A DNA stretch of 64,000 nt from Toxotes chatareus (taxonomy: Eukaryota > Chordata > Actinopteri > Toxotidae), in assembly GCA_016801885.1 (NCBI GenBank), contig CM028882.1, positions 2,976,001-3,040,000 on the forward strand, given 5' to 3'. Numbering within the stretch: position 1 is the stretch's first letter; each line of letters opens with the position of its first letter. Position numbers and translations under genes: made by a program. A model generated the notes under the pieces. It saw only the letters and a program-made list of their open reading frames with translations, was not told the DNA's origin and ran no database searches. Shown here in pieces: positions 13,943 through 25,184 of this stretch.

Positions 13943-14266
13943 TTTGACATTTCCACAAATACACTTTGTCACTTCTTTTTTAGATAAGTTAGATAAATAT
14001 GGAGCCAGAGTGAGGAAGCAATTGGCTTAGCTTAGCATTAAGAATGAAAGCAGTGCTGGTGTTTTTTAAAGGTCAAAAATGTACTCTCTAAAGCTTACTA
14101 ATTAACACAGTGTTGTTGTTTTGCTTTATGCAAATACACAAAAGTGATGGAAAATGACTAATTGTGGTTTTAGATGGCATATGCTAAGCTAAGCTAATCA
14201 GTCTTTTCATCTCACTCTTCGAATGAACACAAATAATGGCTAAAAAATGCTGAACTATTCTTTTAA
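13943..14266 (+). repeat. degenerate teleost dispersed repeat (GCTTAGCTTAGCAT family), copy 1
   Basis: From memory this matches a very common percomorph repeat. It has GACATTT near the start, AAATATGGAGCCAG, then GGCTTAGCTTAGCATTAA, CTAAAGCTTACTAATTAACA, AATTGTGGTTTTAGATGG, and GCTGAACTATTCTTTTAA at the end. GGCTTAGCTTAGCATTA at 14024-14040 is inverted relative to ATGCTAAGCTAAGCTAAT at 14181-14198, so the centre could fold as a hairpin with a loop of about 140 bases. It is old and diverged, with no coding capacity. Boundaries are approximate. Confidence 0.7.
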
Positions 14267-17140
14267 CTCAGTGTCCGCTTGCTGCCTTTTTCTGAGCTTT
14301 CAGCTGCATCTCACCATCTTCATCAGCATCTGGGGTATGCTCAGTTGTCAGTTGTCTGTTTCATGTTTCAGAAAGCTAGCATGTGGACTTTGTGTTACAA
14401 TTATTTTGTTGAACGTATGTTGTGTGTGGATCTGCAATTTGTTTTTGTAATTCAAGCTTAAAATATTTTGTTATAGTGCTTATACCATATTCTTTACAGA
14501 CAAAAAAGTCAGACCTCTGTGAGCATATATATACAAAACTACATGGCAGCTAACATCTAAATGCTTTCTCATGCTGCACTGGTTGTGGAGGTCACTGTAG
14601 AATATCCAAATTTTGCTGTGTTACTGCAGCCTTTCAGCACCAAACTATACAACTCACAGACAACTTCAGCTTTTGCCAAGTTCTTCTTTGTCCTTGTAGT
14701 TCCTAAATCCAGAATGTGCAAAAACATCTGCTGCCGGTTTCAGGACTTGTACACAAACTGTTCTTGCTCACAGGAGTCAAGGATAGACTCTGTCCTGCTA
14801 CAAGAAAAAAAAATCCACATTTGTCGAAGATCAATATCAAGATTTCCAGACCTGACATTGATTTAGAAAAGAAAATAGTAATACTAATAACATTGCGCTA
14901 GTACTGCTATTTTTACCCAGCCAGTTATTATCATCCTGTGTTTCAAACTGAGATTTTGATTTGATCTCATGATGTTCTAAATAAATAGATTTTGCCGTGG
15001 AAGCAGTCAGATTGAAAGGTACTGAACATTTGTACAAACCTGCATATTCAAAAACCCTGCTTGATACGAAAATATTGGTGAGAGCATCATCCTTAAAAAG
15101 CACAACAGTTTAACCCGAGTGAGTATCTGCACATCATTTTGAAACGTGAGTCCCTGCTACTTCTGCTATCAGTGTGTCTGGCAGACAGCACAGTCAGCAG
15201 TAATTGGCACATACACTGAAGTGCCTCCCTCTCCAACCCCCCACAACCCAGAACCCCCACCTTTTTATTTGTTTATTTTTGGCATCAGTAGTATACCAAA
15301 TTACTTTGATACTCAAGAAGTTAAAAATCTTATTTTTCGTAGGAAGGTTCTGTATATGTTTTTTTTTTTTTTTCCTCTGACGTCTAAGTGAATTTCTGGG
15401 TGTTTATTTGCCATAGCCATCATAGATGAGGATGTTCTCAGAAAGTGTAAGTCACACTGAATCTAAAAATATGTCTGCATGCTCAGATTTGGCTGTTATG
15501 TCTCCTAGCAAGAGTGTTGAACATTTTTGATGCAGATTTTGACTATCAGGTGCTGAAGGCTTTAAAGTATCTTGACTCCCTCTATGAGCTGTGTGTGTCA
15601 CAGTCACTGCCGTTGTTGCAGCTGTGGATTGTGTTGGTGAGCAGGCCAAATCAGCAGGCAAAATCACTAACTCGTTGTTTTTAGAACACCAGCGTACACC
15701 TGTCGCTTTCACCTCATACAGTATCTTTGCCTCACATCTCTCTCTTCTCCTCAGTTTCCAACTTTTTATAATCTCCTCCCAAAATCACTCCAGCCTGCCT
15801 CTGTTCATTCTGATAATAACCAACTGGGGTGCGTGTTGTTTTCATCTGTCCTATTTAGCCATTCATCCATAGATGTGTTGACATGAAACACAACTTTTGA
15901 TGCAGATTTTAGCTCAGTAATATGGGACCATGCAGTTACATGTTCTAATTTAGTTAAAATCCCAGATGTGAAGGCCGGGCAGCTTGCCAAAAAACTTGCT
16001 TAGAAAACAACAACGCCTTTTATTTATTTTTGAAAATAATCCTGTCACGCCACCATCAGCGGTTCAAGGATCTGGTAGTTTTTGGCAAGGTCTTAAACAG
16101 GTCCACAGATTAAAACAAGAGTGCAGTAGCATCTTGATGGAGGTTTATTTGCTGTTAGTGTGTAGAAAGCAGGCTTGCTGCAGTAGCCATGTCATATTAA
16201 TGAAAGACTGGATTCATCCTCCAGAAGATAGTTGACTGAAGCAGTTTTTCAAATAAAGTCTCAGGCGTTAGATGAAACTTTGTTATCCTCTCAGTTCGTC
16301 GCAGCAGGTGCTCCTGATTGCTCTGTGTCTATACAGAGCTGAGGCAAAGCAGATGAGTGGATCTAATTGTGGCTCCGCTGCGCTGTATGTCAGTGAGCCA
16401 GCCTATATACCACTGACTCCTGGCAATATTAATAACCCAGCACCTCCTCTTATTTATTTAGCTTATCTCTTATTATATTCCTCAGGCCAAGACCTTATTG
16501 CTCACCTTTTTTCCCCCCCCCCCACCAACCAAATGTGACTGGTGGCTGGTAGCCGTGCAACAATATGGCGTTGACACTTTGATGCTGGGGCTGTTGATAA
16601 GGCAGGTTTCGTCTGGATGCTGAGGACACAGACATCCGCAGATTTTCCGGGGATGCTATCTATCTCAAGGTGAGAGATGAACCCCTTTGCTGCCAAATCA
16701 AGGTCAATCTGATTGGTTGACGGAGGAGGATGTGAGCTGTTATGGAAGGAGGCGATGCTCCTCGTTCAAGCCTGCCAACGAGCTTTGCAGTCCAGCTGGA
16801 CTGAGCAGACAGTCTGCTGGGTCTCTGTGTGCAGTAATCAGCTGCACTGGGAATCCAAAGTGCCGTCTCCTCCAGGTACATGATTGATGCATGATGATGT
16901 ACATGAGTGATGCAATTAGTCACAGGGGGAAAAATATCTAGTGTAATTACCACTGCCGTGTGAAACTGTGGGATCAGTTTCTTGAATTTAGCTGTCATTT
17001 TCTGGCCTTAAAAAGAGGTGCACAAAATATGATCAGGATGTTGTGTCGACCCCTTTATAAGGAAAAATTGCAGTTCTTCTTGCTCAGTGCCCCAGCATTG
17101 CGGTATGAAATATAATTTGCTGTTTGAATTTTTTAGGGAG

Positions 17141-17182
17141 AAAAAAAAACAAAAAAAAAAAAAGAAAAAAAAAAAACAAAAC
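17141..17182. repeat. interrupted poly(A) tract
   Basis: 42 bases almost entirely A, broken by two C and one G. It has no clear retroposon body upstream. The preceding 150 bases look unique. Confidence 0.9.
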
Positions 17183-20004
17183 CAGCGTGCTAAAGCCAAG
17201 CGCATGATAGATGTGTCACTGGGCTTATTTGACGAGTTAATTGAAAGCTGTGCTCTGTCCTCGGCTAGATTAAGTGCCGCAAATGACGGGTTACTGTCAA
17301 TGAACAGGACAAATGCACCAGGCGTTCATTAACTGGAAAATCAGTCATCAGAGTTGCAAAGGAAATTGTTCCGTCTCAAGAACACCATTCACATAATTCT
17401 GTCATGTGCTCCATTTGCTTAATTTGATTCACATGTAACTAATTCATTATAATGCAAAACAGCCTGCAGTTATCTGCTGTTGACTCAGTGAACAGTCTGT
17501 ATCAAATTGAGAGTAAATTATTAAATATGGCCATTTTTCTGTGGAGAGTTTGGAGGATCTGCTGCAAATATTGAGCAAAGCAGAAAACTGACATAAAGGC
17601 ATCTGTGCAAGGCAGACATAAATTACAAAAAGATGTCAAGATGTTGTATTTTTCTGCCTACAGGAGTTGCTGATGTTTCTTTCTCCTGCTTCCTTGAGTG
17701 CTTCTGAAGTCAATTTAGTGTACGGTCCCCCAAGAGCAGGTATAAGGAGCCTCCGGCAAATGTATGGAGCGCTCCATGGAGAGCCGGTGCAACTGACAGA
17801 CTTCCGATAGGCAGCCGGCATAGAAACCCATTACAGCCATCAGTCTGGCACTGGCGAAATCCATTATATGATCACCAAGATCAATCCATAAGGTAGCTTT
17901 TTTTTTGATGTCTGCATTTGAAGCAGCCCAGGGTGATGGATGATTTTAGCCTCCGGTTTTCTGGAACCTGTTTGAAATTCTGCCTTTCTCTCAGATTGAC
18001 CAGTCAATATGATCTCAGAAGCTGCAGCTCCACATCAGTGGGCCTAGGAGGCAGGAGTACGGTACAACCTGCAGGAACCAAATAGGAACCACAGAAGCAG
18101 GTTTCCTGGGGTTCAGGAGATGGCAAACTCATTATGGTCCGCCACTGTGTTCCTCAACAGACAATACGCTGTCCCCTCATTGAACAACTCCATTACACAT
18201 ATCTATCTAAACATGAACATATTTTCTTTGCTGGAATGTATTGACATGACATGATAGATTGCCAATGAAAAGCTGCCATCCATCAACCGCCGTACGAGCC
18301 TGTGTTGCTGTGGGGAACAAGCACACTGACTATATTTCTCAGGGTGTAAATGAGCATGCTCATTGGGGGCAGCACGGGTCATTAGTTTTCCCAAATATCC
18401 AACACACTTTTGCAAGTCTCCATTCTATTTTCAGCTTAATACATTTTACTGCAGTACAAGGTAATTCACATACGTCTCTGGTAATGTAATTGAGCAGTGA
18501 TGTACTGCGTGTTGACTCCTCTGATTTAATGAGCTGTCACACTCCATAAAGATACACAGAGAATCCTTCTTGCTTCTCCATGTAAAAGCTTCACATCAGA
18601 CATGGCCATTAGTTCAATCTCTGACATTATCTCATGACTTCACATTGTTCAACAACCTAGGAAGAAACCTTTCAAAAGTCATTGTCCAGAGTCACTGCAG
18701 GGAATTGCTTACTGGAGATGACTAAGAATTCAGCGAGCATCGCCTGAATGTTCTAATGGCTTTTCGCAAGAATTGCTGCACGCCATAATCATTAACATTG
18801 AAATATCCCCAATCACACTGAGCGCTTAAAGTCTATCAGCCACCAGAGTCAACCCCAGTCCTCCTGCGATGTGCATTGCCGTGCAGCAAACAACTGGTGT
18901 GGCTCTCATCACCCTCTGTCTAATGACCCCGCACCAGTGAGCTAATGGGGATCCAGCACGATACCTCTGTCCTACCTCCTGGCTTCATCGTCCATAGCTA
19001 ATTGTCACAAGCCTAATTACCGCCTAAATGAGCAAAATAGAATCTGGATGTGTGTATATGCTCAGACAGAGTGGAGTAGTGGGAATCATATGGATTTTTA
19101 TACAAAAAGACATGGACCATATACAGATGGGTGTCATGTGGTTCTGCCAATCGGCCTGTGCTGTTTGGTTTGCCTGTCAAACATCTCTTTGACACAGTGT
19201 GAATCCCATTTTGATTATTTCCACCTCAGTACCATTGACCTGGCCAATCTTAATGTTGTACTGCTCACTAGATAGCAGCTTTCCTCACATGTTTCCATCA
19301 GGACCAGGCCTTTGTGTTACGCACTGAACCAGAACCTGTTGCTATATTCAGTTTGCAGAGCTGGTCAGCCACAATCTCTAAAGCAATAGCAGTTATTTGT
19401 GTTTGTTTGTGGTCCCTGTCCCATTTTCTGGCACACTGAACCAGAACTTAACCAATATGGTCCATTGCCAGGTGCCACCCAGTGTTTTCTTTTACTTGAG
19501 CGTAATTCGATATGGTGCAATTCATCAGAGTTCATTCTTTCTCAGATCAGTAGGATCTATCGGAGATTTCTTCTTCACCTTATTTCATACTTCGGAGCAC
19601 TGGGGGTGGCAAATGATGATAATGTGCAATATTGCAAGAAGAATTTGTTACACCCGGCTTATCAAGACCACCGCAGACAGAGCGAGACGCTGTGATCAAA
19701 ATAATAATCACGCTTCAGTTTGACTGGAGAACAGTCAAAGTTATTGTTTTCCCTGAGCTACACAAGGTTATTACTTAGCTAGATGTTAACATTTCTTACA
19801 TTTCCAAATTACGCATCCACATGCAGCTAGATCCTTGTTGTTTATAGTCAGTGCTGTCTGTTAATCATATTAAAGAAACATTTGAGTTGCACCATCTTTT
19901 AGCCATAATTACAATCATTAAACACTTTTGATGCAGTGCATACACAGAGAGAAATAAGAAATGAGAGGTGCAGACAAACAAAATCAGTCCTCTTTCTGCA
20001 CTTT

Positions 20005-20112
20005 GGTGTGCCAATTAGCATATGATAATTAGTTATGGACAATTGGCCTCCTGGATGGTTTCATTAAAAAGTATCACACTGGGACCTCATTAGCACGCTA
20101 TTATAAGGGGAA
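20005..20112. promoter_or_regulatory. candidate conserved non-coding element / homeodomain-site cluster
   Basis: TGCCAATTAGCATATGATAA, TTAGTTATGGACAATTGGCC, then TTTCATTAAAAAG and CTCATTAGCACG. Five TAAT/CAATTA-type cores sit within about 100 bp, with an inverted GCCAATT/AATTGGC pair. Long introns of developmental guidance receptors often hold enhancers of this texture. Conservation cannot be tested here. Confidence 0.3.
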
Positions 20113-22025
20113 CTGTTAGACCTGTTTTACTCTGGTGGATGGATCTCGTTTAAACTGGAGCAGTGTGATCAAGGCCTGAGATGTTTGAAGTAAGGAAAGT
20201 CAGAGGTGCATTTGATTTGTTCATGTCTTGTCTTTGAGGTTTTATGATTGAACATTATGTAAAGTGTTTACAGAATGTTCATCATGTGCTCACTATCCCC
20301 CAGGTGTGTTAATTCACCATGAATTGATTGATCGCTGCCACCTTGATAAGCAGAGCCAGGAGAAGACATCAACAACAACAACAAAAAAATGGTGCTAATT
20401 TGAAAGAAGTCAAACATAATGCCTCCAAATCCCCTGGCTGCTTTTAGCAACTGTCATTGACGGGAAAGGTTACTGTTGCACGCTGCCAGCTGAGGGGGAG
20501 GGAGAGGAGTCTCCCTGGATCTTATCAGAGCAGCCCATCCAGTACGGCGTTCCACTTCCCTGCCCTCTTCTCCCCAGGTCTCAACTGAGCCTCTGACAGC
20601 TCCAGCTCCACAATAAACCAGAGGAAGGCTGTAGAAGCCATACGGCAAGGATAAAGAGCAATGGCCAAACTCTATGTGCTTTTCATGAACTCATCTATTC
20701 CAGCCCTGGGAGGATAAGTAAGCCATTGTGGGAAGACTCCTTTCTTGTGTGTGATCAGGTGCTGCTGATCACGCACCAGATTCAAGCCTTGCTTCCTTCC
20801 TTCCTGTCGCCTCTGCCAAACAAACGCTTCATGCAGATGAAATCAGCTAATCTTTCCCCAAACCTCCCTCTGCTCCCTTTCCAGTTTGAGCAGAGAGAGT
20901 TACAAATAAATTCAGATAGTGGGTTGGAGACAGTGTTGGCTGGACTTCCTAACAAGAGATGCTGCGAGATGAATTATTGATATGAACTCGACAGTGACCT
21001 GCCACAGATCAGGGCGCAAAGGTTCAGTGCTGCAAATCCCTGACAGTACTCATTATAAGACCGAGCCAGCTGCAGCAATATGTCCCTCAGTACCTTTGTT
21101 GCCGTCCTCAAGGAATAGCTCTTCAAATGTTATTGGGTGCCAGATGGTAAAACCACAGTGTGACAACAGGTGTCAAAAGCTAAAGCTGCTCAAAAACGGT
21201 GAACTCTGTAGTGCAAATTGCTCTTCGATATCTGAACCTGAATGTATAATCACACTTGTGGAGGTGATTTCCTCTGAGATTTAAGCTACTTGAAGAAGCC
21301 ATGCAGTGTTCTGAAAGATCCTCGAGTATATACTGTATATCCCCCAAAAAGAACATTAGAAGAATAGATTGGTTTTTTTTTCTATTCTTTGACTTCCTTT
21401 CAGCTATAACATCGAAGTCATACAGGCAGTTTGGTCACAGCGGTTTGAAGCCCTGGTTGAGGCTTATTTATGAATTTCCTTTTCTGAGCACATCGTACCT
21501 GCTGCCTCCAAGCCTTGTAGTGATGCCATCAACCTTGGCCCCTCTAGTGAGTGCTGAGTATGTTTAGCTGGGAACATAGCACCTCCAAGGAATAATCACA
21601 TTCTCTGTGATGAAATGGCAACAGCTCCATGGAGAGCATCATTACTCAAACTAATACAGTGCATGCATACTCTGTAATAATAACCTGAAGCCCTGCCAAG
21701 ATCTGACTGAGCAAAGCAGCACAAGACAATGGCATCTATCATATTAATTTCAGATAATTGCCTGTACTTATTAAGTCACCAGGAACGTGGCTAGCTGAAT
21801 CTAATTGTCTGACCTTAATTACCACTGGATATGCTTTGTGCAGCCGGGCTGGACATAAAGCACAGGGAATGCAGAGGAGCTCAAACTGAAGGCAGCAGTG
21901 ACAGAAATTGCAACACAGCCATTCGTAACAGCAAGTGCTGCATATGGAGCAAAACTGGTTTTCAGAGCTGTGCATAATGAAAGTCATGAATAAAATCCAT
22001 ATGCTTACTGTGTGGGACTATACAT

Positions 22026-22500
22026 GCACTACCGGTCCAAAGTTTCAGAACACCCGCATTTTTCATTGTAAATTCAGCAGTGAATGACTTTAAATGTCAC
22101 AAAGGTAACTGGCCAAAGTTAAAAAAAAACAAAAACAAAACAGTGTTTAACACCTCTGATGCTTTATCAGGACAATACTGTGCTGCAGGAAGTAGATCTG
22201 TATATTAGTGAATCACAATGGAGAGAAAAAGTAACAGAAGACAGACTGGTTGGTCAGAGCTTCATCCTACAGCAAGATAATGGCCCAAAACATACAGTTC
22301 ACTTTCTGATCCATCTCTCAGCAAGTGTCCAAAACACCAAACTATCCTTTTCACTGCTGAAACCAAGCAGAGTAACAGTGCTGCTAAAAAGACATCATAC
22401 AGAAAAAGTATGTCCGATCAGTTTTAAGCAAACCTCCATCTTCAAACTAATTTGGAAAGTGAAAGTTAATTTATGAAATAATACTTTGACATAATAATCT
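22026..22500 (+). mobile_element. degenerate Tc1/mariner transposon fossil
   Basis: The left end CACTACCGGTCCAAAGTTTC followed by AGAACACCC is the terminal inverted repeat start of a Tc1-like family that is abundant in fish (consensus start CACTACCGGTCAAAAGTTTT, from memory). The matching subterminal sequence (ACTTTAAATGTCACAAAGGT) follows. The element then jumps to the 3' half of the transposase, including the QQDNGPKHT catalytic block, so most of the N-terminal DNA-binding and early catalytic part is deleted. I cannot find the right inverted repeat; a weak trace (ACTTTGAC) lies near 22484. It is a dead internal-deletion copy in the same orientation as unc5d. Confidence 0.85.
22159..22476 (+). 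pseudogene. Tc1 transposase remnant (DDE domain fragment)
   Basis: A 105-codon open frame within the Tc1 fossil. Residues 35-46 read FILQQDNGPKHT, matching the invariant transposase block in which the aspartate (residue 40, codon at 22276) is the second catalytic acidic residue of the DDE/D triad. Upstream residues ISESQWREKVTEDRL are only weakly family-like. Downstream, the expected proline-rich NPIENLW block carrying the third acidic residue is missing, so the product could not be active. The open frame is a relic and is probably not translated. Confidence 0.8.
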
Positions 22501-24527
22501 TAGCTGCTAGCTTTTTCCTTGTGGAGTTTGCTCAGCAAATTCCTGAGTTTTAGCTGAGCAACTGAGCAAACTCGGTCCACCGACGAAGGCTGTGAGGTGT
22601 GTTTGAAAGTCCCAGAGAGCAGAAAAGCGTTAAGATTATTCTGTCTAATTATTTAAAAGCAACTATAAAGACAAGCAGTAAAATTACTACCCGCACCTTT
22701 GACCTGCAGTACTTGCCATAGTTTTCCTTTGCACACATTCTTTCAGGTTTATATAATCTGGTAATGTTGTGTAACCAAATCTGTGCTGTTACTTTATTGA
22801 GAGCAGTGTTCTCATAACTGCTTGACCAAAAGTACAAAAACAAGTCAAGAGAAAAAAAAAAATTATATTCTTAATCACCTATTATTATATAATTTTTTTT
22901 TTTTTGCCTTTTAATGTGCAGCACCAATTGCTGGATCTTAAGTCATCTGAATGTTTTTTTAAAAATGTTCCTTTTTTAAAAATGTTTTGGTTCTAAAAAA
23001 AGTTTTTGGAACAAGGATTTTGATTTCCTACCCCACTGAAACACACCCAATTTACTTGGCAGTCAGACACACACCCCTATTAACCTGCCTTCCTGTGGCT
23101 CCCAGTGGAGGGGGGGAGCCCCGATTGTGCTGGTCAGACCAAGAAATGTGAAGGAAGCATCAAGGTAATTAAAGTTTCATTCCCAGCCAACATGCAACCT
23201 GCTCATGAACAGACTTTGAAAGCTCTTCTGAGAAAAGAGCTGCATTGTGATAGCCCAAATGGGCTTTTCTTGTTTGCTAAAATCCTCCTGCTCTCAGGTG
23301 CTTTAGCTTTAGAGAGATTTGTGCAGATTCACAGGGACGTACACCCCTTGCATCTTTGCACTTTCCTTCATGGCTTTTTTTTTTTTTTTTTGCTTCAAGG
23401 CATTTCAGAATTTGGATCCTTTGGGCAGTTTTTCTTGCCAGTTGGTGTAGCACACAATTGGCTTTGTGTCTTTACTTTGTATTCTTTGAAATGGTATCAT
23501 TGCTCACCTCAGATATGATCCATGAATCATACCATAGAACTTTAAAGCTCCCTAAAACTCCCTGGATTCCTTCACTGAGTCCCAAGGTTTGGTTCCTCTG
23601 TGCTTTAAAAAAAAAAAGAAACCAGGTTTTGATTACTTTAAAAGCACCATTTATTCTATGGAGGGCTTCTCACAGAAGGTTGCTGCAGCATATGTACGTA
23701 TTGCTTCAACTGTATCATGTAGATTAAATTGAGAAACCAGTCTGACACTTTCTAGCCTCTGAACTGGACCGATACACCAAACCCCAGATGAGAGTCTCAA
23801 ATTATCATACAGATTGAAGTGATTTCCAGTGTGTGATTCCTCTGATTTCCAACACTTAGGCTGGAGGTGGGAGGTCTGGCTACCTTGAATAGCTGCTGAT
23901 CAGTTAAGGATGCAGAACTGCTGGAGGAGAAATCCTGCGGGCTCCTGGACCTCAGCCTGAATGGATTTTTTTTTTTTTTGGGTGGACGGGGAGGCAGGGG
24001 TGCAGTGGCAACTATGCAAGGGTCACCTGTGGTCACTGACCAGATGTTTAGAGGCAGCGAGTATCTAATGTTGCCAGGAATCACCTTGTACTTAGTGTTA
24101 CAAAGGAGAAAAGGAGTTTTTGGAATGATATAGTTGAAGTTCCAACACTGTGGAGATTTAAGATATAAGACATAGTTCTAGCGTTTTTATAGCATGAGAA
24201 CAGTCAACATGTTAGTGATAAGAAAGTCCTGAGAAAGTCTAGTATGTGTCTTCTCCAACTCGTATTGCCTTGGAGGACTAATATGACATAGGGCCACAGG
24301 AGAGCACATACTGTAGGCCACACACTGTAACTCTTGCATATTGAATGTTGAATGCATACATGCATGACCATGTAGATTTATAAGTACGAGACATATATAT
24401 AGTATTTTGTATGTTTTCTATCTTGCTTAGTATCCATAGTCGTGTGACCTGCATGTAGTGACGTGGAATGTAAGGATGTGGAGGTCCTGGTGGTTAATGG
24501 GCATGTAGCGTGGCAGATTAACTAACA
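22501..24527. other. intron block, no gene seen
   Basis: A+T-rich with A and T runs near 22850, 22892, 23378 and 23968. The 137-codon frame at 23105-23518 spans a T15 run read as phenylalanines and shows no domain. Confidence 0.65.
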
Positions 24528-24656
24528 CAAGACTAGAGTTTGTGTCCTGACGCAGACCTGCAACAGACCTTTTTGCCTTTTTATTTACTGTAGCCATGAT
24601 GTTTCCTAAACCTATGGTTTAAGTTGCATTGTCGCTGACCATAACTTAACCTTTTT
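24528..24656. repeat. candidate teleost dispersed repeat fragment (TTTCCTAAACCT type)
   Basis: GTTTGTGTCCTGACGCAGAC, CTGCAACAGACC, TTTATTTACTGTAGCCATGA, TGTTTCCTAAACC and ACCATAACTTAACC resemble a fish repeat in which a 'cctaaccctaaccaagtggttt' segment follows a 'gtgtcctg..gacc' segment. The telomere-like CCCTAA run 500 bp downstream could be another shard of the same kind. Confidence 0.4.
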
Positions 24657-25154
24657 CTTTTTTTTTTTTGTAGTTGTCATGTACAGAGACAGAAAGTGAG
24701 AATTCTTGTTGCCACTGGACTTTACTGCTGGTTTTGCAGGATTATTATTATTTTCAGGAATATTGACCATCTCGTCTGGTGATTGCAGGCCTGGGCTGCC
24801 ATCTGATTGGCCTGGAGTGTCAGGCGACTGTTACAACTGTGAAATGAAATGAATGTATCAAAGAGAAAAGAACAGGGGGCAGCTACTGTAAACCATCACC
24901 CCCCCCCACCTTTAACCTGATGGTATGAACTCTGCCTGTCTTCACATGATTGGTCACATGCATGTATGCACACACAAGGTTCAGTCAGTGTGTGTGTGGG
25001 GAGCATGTGTGGAGAGAAAAATGAACAATCAGGAGAAAGAAGGAACAGAAGAAAGAAAGCTGAGACGGAATGACTGACATTTGCACTTAATCAGGAAAGC
25101 AGGAAATGTATGTGCATGGAAGTGATGTTGAAAATAAAGAGCTGTACACTTAGC

Positions 25155-25184
25155 AACCCTAACTTACCCTAACCCTAACCCTAA
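25155..25184. repeat. short CCCTAA (telomere-like) tract
   Basis: AACCCTAACTTACCCTAACC plus two further CCCTAA units, about four imperfect to perfect copies of the vertebrate telomere hexamer in 30 bp. It is too short to be a true interstitial telomere block. Many fish repeats contain CCTAACCCTAACC by themselves. Confidence 0.6.

Larger units (their letters stand above)
14267..22025. other. intron block, no gene seen
   Basis: Largely unique sequence. It holds a C10 run near 16513, the interrupted poly(A) at 17.14 kb, complex unique sequence at 18.48-19.0 kb that looks conserved in texture, and the homeodomain-site cluster at 20.0 kb. No ORF here has domain similarity. Confidence 0.65.

Noticed and set aside
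17087..17332. Lysine-rich ORF resembling a nuclear protein tail
   Set aside because: The lysine stretch is the interrupted poly(A) tract.
25155..25184. Interstitial telomere or chromosome-fusion scar
   Set aside because: Only about four CCCTAA-like units, one imperfect. CCTAACCCTAACC occurs in ordinary fish repeats.
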